Made by a program: the position numbers and the translations under genes
Shown here: positions 1 through 5,522 of the stretch, one piece after another
How the letters are laid out: every line of letters starts with the position of its first letter
Numbering within the stretch: the first letter of the stretch is position 1
Notes under the pieces: generated by a model
Databases searched by the model: none
What the model was told of the DNA's origin: nothing
The model's input: the letters and a program-made list of their open reading frames with translations, nothing else
NCBI GenBank assembly: GCA_013824045.1
Contig: PNND01000027.1
Span: 1 to 6,655 of the forward strand
Source: Rhodobacter sp.
Lineage (GTDB): Bacteria > Pseudomonadota > Alphaproteobacteria > Rhodobacterales > Rhodobacteraceae
DNA length: 6,655 nucleotides
Direction: 5' to 3'

Positions 1-1965
1 TTCGGGCGGTTTGACCGGGCGGAACTGTCGGCGATGGGCGCGCTGGTCGATTATCTGGATCTAACGCAGCGCGGAAAACTGCCGCTGCTGCGCCCGCCGG
101 TGAAAGAGGCGGCTGGCGGGGCGATGCAGATCGACGCGGCGACGCGGCGCAATCTGGAACTGACGCAAGCGCTGAGCGGCGGGCGGGACGGATCGCTGCT
201 GGCGGCGGTGGACCGGACAGTGACAGCACCGGGGGCGCGGCTGCTGGAACGGCGGATATCGTCACCGTCGCGGGACCTGTCGGTGATCCATGCGCGGCTG
301 GAATCTGTGCGGTTTCTGCTGGAACAGAGCCTGTTGCGGGCGGAATTGCGCGATGCGCTGCGCCGCGTGCCGGACATGGACCGCGCGTTGTCACGGCTGG
401 CGCTGGATCGGGGCGGGCCGCGCGACTTGGCGGCGATTCGGGCGGGACTGACGCAGGCCGTGTCGGTCGCGGCGCGGCTGGAGGGGGCGCCGGTTCTGTT
501 GGCCGAGGCGGCGCGCGCGCTGGTGGGGCATGAGGCGCTGGTGGACCTGCTGGATCAGGCGCTAGTGGCGGAGCCGCCTTTGTTGGCGCGGGATGGGGGG
601 TTCGTCGCGCCGGGGTTTGATGCGGAGCTGGATCAGGCGCGGCGCTTGCGGGATGAGGGGCGCGGCGTGATTGCCGGGATGCAGGCGGATTTTATCACTG
701 ACACCGGCATTCAGAGCCTGAAGATCAAGCATAACAACGTGCTGGGTTACTTCATTGAGACCACATCCACCCATGCCGAGCGGATGCTGTCGCCGCCCCT
801 ATCGGAGCGGTTCATCCATCGGCAGACCACGGCGGGGCAGGTGCGTTTCACCACGGTGGAATTGTCTGAACTGGAAACGCGCATCCTGAATGCGGGGAAC
901 CACGCGCTGGAGATCGAGAAGCGGCATTTCGAGGCGCTGCGGCAAGCCGTGCTGGCGCAGGCCGGGCCGGTGGGTGCGGCGGCGCGGGCTTTGGCGGAGG
1001 TGGACCTGACGGCAGCCTGGGCCGATCTGGCAGTGGAGGAGAATTGGGCCGAGCCGGTGGTAGATGACAGCCGCGCCTTTGTGGTGGAGGGCGGGCGGCA
1101 CCCAGTGGTGGAGCGCGCGCTGCGGCGGCAGAGGGCGGGGGCATTTGTCGCCAATGACTGTGCGCTGACCGAAGGGGAGACGCCCGCGATTTGGCTGCTG
1201 ACCGGGCCGAACATGGCAGGGAAATCCACCTTCCTACGGCAGAATGCGCTGATCGCGCTGCTGGCGCAGGCGGGGAGTTTTGTTCCGGCATCGCGCGCGC
1301 ATATCGGTGTGGTCAGCCAGTTGTTCAGCCGGGTGGGCGCGGCGGATGATCTGGCGCGGGGCAGGTCGACCTTCATGGTCGAGATGGTGGAGACGGCGGC
1401 GATCCTGAATCAGGCGGATGATCGGGCGCTGGTGATCTTGGATGAGATCGGGCGTGGGACGGCGACCTATGACGGGCTGTCGATCGCCTGGGCCACGATG
1501 GAGCATCTGCATGGCGTGAACCGCTGCCGCGCGCTGTTTGCCACGCATTACCACGAGATGACGGCGCTGGCCGGCAAGCTGGCCGGAGTGGAGAACGCCA
1601 CGGTGCGGGTGAAGGAATGGGAAGGCGACGTGATTTTCCTGCATGAGGTGCAGAAAGGCGCGGCGGACCGGTCCTATGGCGTGCAGGTGGCGCGGTTGGC
1701 GGGCCTGCCTGCGGCGGTCGTGGATCGGGCCAAGGTGGTGCTGGAGGCGCTGGAATCCGGTGAAAGACAGGGTGGCGCGCGGCCCAAGGCGTTGATCGAC
1801 GATCTGCCACTGTTCAGCGTGGCGCAATCCGCGCCCCCTGCCCCACGCGCTACGGCGAAGGAGTCAGCGGTTGAGGCGCGGCTGAAAGAGGCGCATCCGG
1901 ATGAGATGACACCGATGGAAGCCCTTCGGTTGATCTATGAACTTAGGGAGCTTTTGAAGCCTTAA
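1..1965 (+). CDS. mutS: DNA mismatch repair ATPase MutS (5' truncated by window edge)
   Basis: MutS binds mispaired or looped DNA as a dimer and recruits MutL in an ATP-dependent way. The reading frame is open from base 1, so the gene begins upstream; by comparison with E. coli MutS (853 aa) roughly 230-240 N-terminal residues are missing, including the mismatch-reading Phe-X-Glu motif and most of the connector domain. Visible here, numbered from base 1: core/lever entry with DAATRRNLE (45-53), clamp region with [10 protein letters not shown] (245 on), Walker [10 protein letters not shown] (402-410), Walker B LVILDE (477-482) followed by [10 protein letters not shown]-loop FATHYHE (His516), then the helix-turn-helix dimer segment [16 protein letters not shown] (601-605) resembles a beta-clamp binding motif, and [20 protein letters not shown] (634-653) fits the C-terminal tetramerisation helices. 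No ATPase residue looks damaged. It is convergent with grpE. Identification is firm; only the upstream extent is unknown. Confidence 0.98.
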   Translation, partial: FGRFDRAELSAMGALVDYLDLTQRGKLPLLRPPVKEAAGGAMQIDAATRRNLELTQALSGGRDGSLLAAVDRTVTAPGARLLERRISSPSRDLSVIHARLESVRFLLEQSLLRAELRDALRRVPDMDRALSRLALDRGGPRDLAAIRAGLTQAVSVAARLEGAPVLLAEAARALVGHEALVDLLDQALVAEPPLLARDGGFVAPGFDAELDQARRLRDEGRGVIAGMQADFITDTGIQSLKIKHNNVLGYFIETTSTHAERMLSPPLSERFIHRQTTAGQVRFTTVELSELETRILNAGNHALEIEKRHFEALRQAVLAQAGPVGAAARALAEVDLTAAWADLAVEENWAEPVVDDSRAFVVEGGRHPVVERALRRQRAGAFVANDCALTEGETPAIWLLTGPNMAGKSTFLRQNALIALLAQAGSFVPASRAHIGVVSQLFSRVGAADDLARGRSTFMVEMVETAAILNQADDRALVILDEIGRGTATYDGLSIAWATMEHLHGVNRCRALFATHYHEMTALAGKLAGVENATVRVKEWEGDVIFLHEVQKGAADRSYGVQVARLAGLPAAVVDRAKVVLEALESGERQGGARPKALIDDLPLFSVAQSAPPAPRATAKESAVEARLKEAHPDEMTPMEALRLIYELRELLKP

Positions 1966-1993
1966 GCTCTATCTTCTCTGTTGAAATATCCCA

Positions 1994-2059
1994 CGGGGGT
2001 CAGCCATCGTGTTCGCCATCGGTCCGAGAACCGATGGCTGACGGGGTGTGAAACCCCCG
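1994..2059. terminator. Nested inverted repeats between mutS and grpE, candidate bidirectional terminator
   Basis: This convergent gap contains several perfect stems. Stem A pairs 1999-2009 (GTCAGCCATCG) with 2032-2042 (11 bp, 22-nt loop). Stem B pairs 2015-2023 (GCCATCGGT) with 2030-2038 (9 bp, 6-nt loop). A and B share the same right arm, so they cannot form together. Stem C pairs 2043-2047 (GGGGT) with 2053-2057, and an outer stem pairs 1994-2000 (CGGGGGT) with 2053-2059. Position between two convergent genes and GC-rich stems suit termination in both directions. Neither strand has a proper T-run after the hairpin, so it is not a textbook intrinsic terminator; Rho-dependent termination with a 3'-end-protecting hairpin is an alternative. 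Confidence 0.55.
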
Positions 2060-2074
2060 GTCCTGCACGTGACC

Positions 2075-2611
2075 TCAAGCGCCGGTGTTCGAGGATACGC
2101 CCACCTGCGCGGGGCGCAGCAGGCGGTCGTGCAGCATGAAGCCTTCGGTCATCACCTGAATGATCTGGCCGGCCTTGGTACCGGGAAGGGCGGCTTCGAA
2201 CATCGCCTCGTGGTTCTGCGGATCGAACATGTCGCCCACTTTCGGGGTGATCGGCTTCATCCCGTGGCGGGTCATTACGTTGGTCAGTTCCCGCAGGGTG
2301 AGTTGAACGCCATCGAACAGGGCGCTCGCGGCGGCCTTTTGTTCATCGGTTGCGGCGTTCAGGGCGCGGTTGAGGTTGTCGAACACGGGCAGCAGATCGC
2401 GGGCAAGGCGGGTGCTGCCGTATTGTTCAGCCTCGCGCCGGTCGCGTTCGCCGCGCTTGCGGGTGTTTTCGGCATCGGCCAGAGCGCGCATGAAGCGGTC
2501 GCGGAAATCGTCCCGCTCTGCGCGCAGGGCCTCGATCTCTGACTCGGCTGTCAGATCGTCGAGCCCTTCTTCAATGGCGAATTCTTCGGATACCGTCTTT
2601 TCGTCAGCCAT
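2075..2611 (-). CDS. grpE: Nucleotide exchange factor GrpE
   Basis: GrpE is the cytosolic co-chaperone that drives ADP release from DnaK; its long helix can also act as a thermosensor. The product is 178 aa from the second ATG, or 179 aa from the adjacent ATG at 2614 (E. coli GrpE is 197). Numbering from the upstream Met: an acidic N-terminus (1-30), a charged coiled-coil helix (about 30-90, including FMRALADAENTRKR and LLPVFDNLNRAL), then the C-terminal beta domain with MFDPQNHEAMFE (129-140) and the family signature VMTEGFMLHDRLLRPAQVGV (154-173). The two ATGs are tandem (ATGATGG). A Shine-Dalgarno-like AAAGG at 2625-2621 lies 6 nt before the first and 9 nt before the second, so the start is undecided between them. 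It follows hrcA by about 11 nt and shares its transcript. The start region GATGGCTGACG is exactly complementary to a stretch of the 3' flank. Confidence 0.97.
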   Translation of the reverse strand: MADEKTVSEEFAIEEGLDDLTAESEIEALRAERDDFRDRFMRALADAENTRKRGERDRREAEQYGSTRLARDLLPVFDNLNRALNAATDEQKAAASALFDGVQLTLRELTNVMTRHGMKPITPKVGDMFDPQNHEAMFEAALPGTKAGQIIQVMTEGFMLHDRLLRPAQVGVSSNTGA

Positions 2612-2625
2612 CATTCAAAGCCTTT

Positions 2626-3687
2626 TCACTTGCCCCGTTCGGACATCAGCCGCCCGACGAGTTGCGCCGTGTAATCCACGATCGGCACGATCCGCCCGTA
2701 ATTGAGCCGGGTCGGTCCGATCACGCCCACGGCGCCGATGATCTTTCGGTCCGCGTTCATATAGGGAGAAACGACGAGACTTGAACCGGAAAGTGAGAAG
2801 AGCTTGTTCTCGGACCCGATAAAAATGCGGACACCTTCACCGGTTTCGGCAAGTTCGAGGAAATCGGCGATGTCACGCTTGCGTTCAAGGTCATCGAACA
2901 GGGTGCGGACGCGGTCGATATCGGTGGATTCCTGTTCGAGCAGGTTGGCGCGGCCGCGCACGATGAGCCGTTCCGAGGTTTCACCCGGGTTTTCCCAGAC
3001 GGCGAGGCCTGATTCGACAAGTTCGCGGGCGAGCGAGTCGATTTCCTGACGGCGCTTGGATATTTCGGCCGTCATGGTGCGGCGCAGTTCGGTAAGGGTC
3101 TTTCCTTCGGCGAGGGCGTTCAGGAAATTCGCGGCTTCGCGCATCGAGGAAGGCGTCTGGCCCGGCGGCGGGGTGAAGATGCGGTTTTCGACCTGACCAT
3201 TGCCAAAGACCAGCACCACAAGAGCGCGGTCCTGTGAGAGAGAGACGAATTCGATATGGCGAATGGGCGCCTCGACCTTGGGTGCGAGCACAAGGCTGGC
3301 GCCGCGGGTGATGCCAGACAGGGCCGCGCCGATGTGATCGAGGAGCGAGGTCACATCCTGATCGTTCTGGCCTAGAGTGGCGTCGATCCTTTCGCGGTCT
3401 TCTTCCGCCACGGTGCCAACTTCCAGTAGGCTGTCCACGAACATGCGCAGGCCCATCTGCGTGGGAATGCGGCCTGCCGAGATATGCGGGCTGTCGAGAA
3501 GGCCCAAGAATTCCAGATCCTGCATGACGTTGCGGATGGTGGCGGCGGACAGCTTTTCCGACATGGACCGTGTGAGCGTGCGCGACCCGACCGGATCACC
3601 GGATTCGAGGTAGCCTTCGACGACGCGGCGAAACACCTCGCGCGAGCGGTCGTTCATTTCGGAAAGGATCTTTGAACCGTCTGTCAT
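2626..3687 (-). CDS. hrcA: Heat-inducible transcription repressor HrcA
   Basis: HrcA is the repressor that binds CIRCE operators upstream of chaperonin genes, typically groESL, and depends on GroEL for activity. The 353-aa product is full length for the family. An N-terminal winged helix is seen at about 15-85, with VGSRTL (33-38), [19 protein letters not shown] (46-64) and the family motif [11 protein letters not shown] (66-76). A middle dimerisation/GAF-like region follows, and the conserved C-terminus [20 protein letters not shown] lies at 321-340. The ATG at 3687 has AGGGG about 10 nt upstream; an in-frame Met at residue 11 (3657) opens the strongly conserved [10 protein letters not shown] and is a less likely alternative start. 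It is the first gene of hrcA-grpE and diverges from rph. I see no CIRCE-type repeat in its upstream region, so autoregulation through CIRCE is not indicated. Confidence 0.97.
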   Translation of the reverse strand: MTDGSKILSEMNDRSREVFRRVVEGYLESGDPVGSRTLTRSMSEKLSAATIRNVMQDLEFLGLLDSPHISAGRIPTQMGLRMFVDSLLEVGTVAEEDRERIDATLGQNDQDVTSLLDHIGAALSGITRGASLVLAPKVEAPIRHIEFVSLSQDRALVVLVFGNGQVENRIFTPPPGQTPSSMREAANFLNALAEGKTLTELRRTMTAEISKRRQEIDSLARELVESGLAVWENPGETSERLIVRGRANLLEQESTDIDRVRTLFDDLERKRDIADFLELAETGEGVRIFIGSENKLFSLSGSSLVVSPYMNADRKIIGAVGVIGPTRLNYGRIVPIVDYTAQLVGRLMSERGK

Positions 3688-3706
3688 CGTTCTGAAACCC
3701 CTGTGT

Positions 3707-3728
3707 CATGGCCATTATCGGGGCCATG
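3707..3728. promoter_or_regulatory. Inverted repeat bracketing the hrcA -10 box
   Basis: CATGGCC (3707-3713) and GGCCATG (3722-3728) are perfect inverted 7-mers around an 8-bp centre that contains the -10 hexamer. The right arm is also half of a 10-bp palindrome GGCCATGGCC (3722-3731) in the promoter spacer. The placement would suit an operator, since a bound dimer would block RNA polymerase, but GC-rich short palindromes arise easily by chance. No known regulator is recognised. Confidence 0.35.
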
Positions 3729-3741
3729 GCCGAGGCGTCAA
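3714..3741 (-). promoter_or_regulatory. Sigma70-like promoter of hrcA-grpE
   Basis: Reading the minus strand, TTGACG (3741-3736) and GATAAT (3719-3714) are separated by 16 bp, each 5 of 6 matches to the TTGACA and TATAAT consensus. Transcription would start near 3707, leaving a leader of about 20 nt that holds the hrcA ribosome binding site. This looks like a housekeeping promoter; no RpoH-type heat-shock element was recognised. The transcription start is inferred. Confidence 0.7.
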
Positions 3742-3744
3742 TCG

Positions 3745-3772
3745 GGGTTGCATCCGGGGGGCTGGGTTGCAT
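3745..3772. repeat. Direct repeat pair GGGTTGCAT upstream of rph
   Basis: The 9-mer GGGTTGCAT occurs at 3745-3753 and again at 3764-3772, a 19-bp period or nearly two helical turns. TTGCAT resembles a weak -35 hexamer, but neither copy has a good -10 at 16-18 bp. The pair lies between the hrcA promoter and the rph start, where the rph operon promoter should be. It could be tandem activator half-sites or a small duplication. Confidence 0.4.
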
Positions 3773-3777
3773 ATCTG

Positions 3778-3802
3778 GCCCATACCCAAAAAGCCCATAC
3801 CC
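3778..3802. repeat. Direct repeat pair GCCCATACCC upstream of rph
   Basis: The exact 10-mer GCCCATACCC occurs at 3778-3787 and 3793-3802, separated by AAAAA (3788-3792). The second copy ends 3 nt before the rph ribosome binding site. Depending on the unmapped rph transcription start, these copies lie in the promoter or in the mRNA leader. A possible broken hairpin pairs 3759-3762 and 3763-3767 with 3793-3796 and 3784-3788. Function is unknown. Confidence 0.4.
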
Positions 3803-3805
3803 TGT

Positions 3806-3810
3806 AAGGA
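3806..3810 (+). promoter_or_regulatory. Ribosome binding site deciding the rph start
   Basis: AAGGA lies 7 nt before the ATG at 3818. It selects that ATG over an upstream in-frame TTG at 3767, whose extra 17 residues are not part of the RNase PH family. Confidence 0.8.
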
Positions 3811-3817
3811 TGATCCG

Positions 3818-4534
3818 ATGCGCCCCTCTGGCAGACAATTGAACGAAATGCGGCCGGTTACAATCGAAACCGGCGTGATGAAGCATGCCGAAGGGTCGTG
3901 CCTGATCAAGATGGGCGAGACACATGTGCTGTGTTCGGCCACGATCGAGGACAAGGCGCCGCCGTTTCTGAAGAATACGGGGCTGGGCTGGGTGACGGCG
4001 GAATACGGGATGCTGCCGCGCGCGACCAACAGCCGCACACGGCGCGAGGCGGCGGCGGGCAAGCAATCAGGGCGGACGCAGGAAATTCAGCGCCTGATCG
4101 GGCGGGCGCTGCGGGCGGGCGTGGACCGGTCGGCGCTGGGCGAACGGCAGATCGTGATCGACTGTGACGTGCTTCAGGCGGATGGAGGGACGCGCTGCGC
4201 ATCCATCACCGGGGGGTGGGTTGCGCTGAAGATGGCCGTGGCCAAGCTGTTGAAGGCGGGCGTGATCGTCAGCGATCCGATGATCGACCATGTCGCCGCC
4301 GTGTCTTGTGGGATTTATGCCGGCCAAGCGGTGCTGGATCTGGATTATGCCGAGGATTCGACGGCCGGAACGGATGGCAATTTCATTCTGACCGGGCGCG
4401 GGCGGCTGATCGAGGTGCAGATGAGCGCCGAGGGTGCAACTTTTAGCCGGGCCGAGATGGGCGAGTTGCTGGATCTGTCCGAAGCGGGCTGTGCGCAGCT
4501 GGTGGCGGCGCAGAAGGCGGCGCTGGGGCTGTGA
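3818..4534 (+). CDS. rph: Ribonuclease PH
   Basis: RNase PH is a phosphate-dependent 3'-to-5' exoribonuclease that trims tRNA precursors and other structured RNAs in the cytosol, working as a hexamer. The product is 238 aa, the same length as the E. coli family member, and starts with the typical [14 protein letters not shown]. Key residues are present: the phosphate-binding SGRTQEIQ with Arg86, the [12 protein letters not shown] block (115-126, Arg126), and the catalytic acidic pair Asp180 and Asp186 in [17 protein letters not shown]. It appears fully functional, unlike the frameshifted rph of E. coli K-12. It is the first gene of an rph-rdgB-ridA-hemW operon, and its stop codon overlaps the possible GTG start of rdgB (GTGA at 4531-4534). 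No clear sigma70 promoter could be fixed for it. Confidence 0.97.
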   Translation: MRPSGRQLNEMRPVTIETGVMKHAEGSCLIKMGETHVLCSATIEDKAPPFLKNTGLGWVTAEYGMLPRATNSRTRREAAAGKQSGRTQEIQRLIGRALRAGVDRSALGERQIVIDCDVLQADGGTRCASITGGWVALKMAVAKLLKAGVIVSDPMIDHVAAVSCGIYAGQAVLDLDYAEDSTAGTDGNFILTGRGRLIEVQMSAEGATFSRAEMGELLDLSEAGCAQLVAAQKAALGL

Positions 4535-4539
4535 CCATG
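4525..4539 (+). promoter_or_regulatory. rph/rdgB translational coupling junction
   Basis: GTGA (4531-4534) merges a possible rdgB GTG start with the rph TGA stop, and an in-frame ATG follows at 4537. GGGG at 4525-4528 is only 2 nt from the GTG but 8 nt from the ATG, favouring the ATG. Either start lies at the rph stop, so a terminating ribosome could reinitiate there. Confidence 0.5.
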
Positions 4540-5145
4540 CGGAAGTTTTCCGGGGATCGGCTGGTTGTCGCCACGCATAACAAGGGCAAGCTGGAAGAGA
4601 TTTCAGCCTTGTTAGAGCCGTTTCAGGTGGCGGTGACCAGTGCCGGGGAATTGGGGCTGGCCGAGCCGGAGGAGACGGAGAGCACCTTCATCGGCAATGC
4701 GCGGATCAAGGCGCATTTTGCGGCGCAGGCGAGCGGCTTGCCCGCGCTGGCCGATGACAGCGGGATCAGCATTGATGGGCTGGGCGGTGCGCCGGGGGTT
4801 TACACGGCGGATTGGGCGGAAACGCCGAAGGGCCGGGATTTCGTGATGGCGATGACGCGGGCTTGGGAGGAGTTAGAGGCGGCGCAGGCCCCCTACCCCC
4901 GGACGGCGCAGTTTCGCTGTACGCTGGTGATGGCCTGGCCGGATGGGCATGATGAGGTGTTCGAAGGCGTGATGCCCGGGCAGGTGGTGTGGCCGATGCG
5001 GGGGGATCAGGGGCATGGTTATGACCCGATCTTTCAGCCGGACGGGTTTGACGTGACGTTTGGCGAGATGGATCGCTGGAAGAAGAACGAGATCAGCCAC
5101 CGTGCGGATGCGTTCCGCAAACTGGTGAAAGGATGTTTCACATGA
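4537..5145 (+). CDS. rdgB: RdgB/HAM1 family XTP/dITP pyrophosphatase
   Basis: This enzyme hydrolyses non-canonical purine nucleotides (dITP, ITP, XTP, dHapTP) to monophosphate and pyrophosphate, keeping deaminated bases out of DNA and RNA. It is 202 aa from the ATG at 4537 (204 aa if the GTG at 4531 is used); E. coli RdgB is 197 aa. Numbered from the ATG: the nucleotide-binding loop ATHNKGKLEEI (12-22), STFIGNARIKA (49-59), the catalytic metal-site block LADDSGI (71-77, with Asp74 as the likely general base), PGVYTADWAE in the place of the usual SARYAG region, GYDPIF (161-166), and the base-recognition signature SHRADAF (187-193). All conserved blocks are present. It overlaps the ridA-like gene by 4 nt (ATGA at 5142-5145). 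The rdgB-hemW neighbourhood is also found in E. coli, supporting the call. Confidence 0.96.
   Translation: MRKFSGDRLVVATHNKGKLEEISALLEPFQVAVTSAGELGLAEPEETESTFIGNARIKAHFAAQASGLPALADDSGISIDGLGGAPGVYTADWAETPKGRDFVMAMTRAWEELEAAQAPYPRTAQFRCTLVMAWPDGHDEVFEGVMPGQVVWPMRGDQGHGYDPIFQPDGFDVTFGEMDRWKKNEISHRADAFRKLVKGCFT
5128..5133 (+). promoter_or_regulatory. Ribosome binding site of the RidA-family gene, inside rdgB
   Basis: AAAGGA lies 8 nt before the ATG at 5142 and within the last codons of rdgB. It decides for that start over an in-frame ATG at 5133, which overlaps the ribosome binding site itself. The start and the rdgB stop share ATGA, so translational coupling is likely. Confidence 0.75.
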
Positions 5146-5516
5146 AGCGCATATCGACCGGATCGCCGTTTGAGGCGACGATGGGCTATAGCCGGGCCGT
5201 AGTGAAGGGCGGGTGGTGCTTTGTTTCGGGCGTGACGGGTTATGATTATACCACGATGACCATGCCCGAGGATGTGGCGGATCAGGCGCGGAACTGTTTC
5301 CGCACTATCCGGGGCGTGCTGGAGCAGGGCGGCTTCACGATGGAGGATATCGTGCGCGTGCAATACACGGTGACGGACGCGGGGCTGGTGGAGGCGATGA
5401 TCCCAGCTCTGGGTGAGGCGATGGGCGAGATTCGCCCGGCGGCGACGATGGTGATTGCGGGACTGATCCGGCCAGAGATGAAGGTTGAGATCGAGGTGAC
5501 GGCCTTCAGGGGGTAG
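5142..5516 (+). CDS. RidA/YjgF/YER057c/UK114 family protein without the catalytic arginine
   Basis: The 124-aa product fits the small trimeric RidA family, whose best-known members hydrolyse reactive enamine/imine intermediates from PLP enzymes. Family features seen: CFVSGVTGYDY (26-36), DVADQARNCFRTIRGVLEQGG (44-64), DIVRVQYTVTD (69-79), and the C-terminal block RPAATMVIAG to VEIEVTA (98-121). An ungapped alignment of that block with E. coli RidA (FPARSCVEV to IEIEAIA) puts Ala101 where RidA has catalytic Arg105. By family knowledge, Rid groups lacking this arginine do not show the standard deaminase activity, so the substrate or role is unknown and I withhold the symbol ridA. It sits between rdgB (4-nt overlap) and hemW (6-nt gap), so it is co-translated with housekeeping genes. 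Family membership is firm; function is open. Confidence 0.9.
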   Translation: MKRISTGSPFEATMGYSRAVVKGGWCFVSGVTGYDYTTMTMPEDVADQARNCFRTIRGVLEQGGFTMEDIVRVQYTVTDAGLVEAMIPALGEAMGEIRPAATMVIAGLIRPEMKVEIEVTAFRG

Positions 5517-5522
5517 TACGGG

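Noticed and set aside
747..1376. 209-codon frame on the minus strand inside mutS
   Set aside because: Antisense to the conserved MutS clamp and ATPase core; low-complexity Ser/Arg/Ala composition typical of a shadow frame.
1948..1969. Small hairpin GAGCTT/AAGCTC across the mutS stop codon
   Set aside because: Only 6 bp with a 10-nt loop and no T-run; too weak to call a terminator beside the stronger repeats downstream.
2048..2542. Open frame of 164 codons on the + strand opposite grpE
   Set aside because: It lies antisense to a clear grpE, has no recognisable family features and begins inside the hairpin region; long antisense frames are expected in GC-rich DNA.
3748..3776. TTGCAT as the -35 of an rph promoter
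   Set aside because: The candidate -10s at 16-18 bp spacing (CATATC, ATATCT, TATCTG) match the consensus poorly, so no promoter was called.
3767..3817. Upstream extension of rph from a TTG codon
   Set aside because: The 17 extra residues do not belong to the RNase PH family, and the ATG at 3818 has AAGGA at 7-nt spacing.
3688..3817. CIRCE operator (TTAGCACTC-N9-GAGTGCTAA) upstream of hrcA
   Set aside because: No sequence resembling either half-site was found on either strand of the gap.
5133..5141. Earlier ATG for the RidA-family gene
   Set aside because: That ATG overlaps the AAAGGA ribosome binding site and lacks one of its own; the ATG at 5142 is better placed and gives the usual family length.
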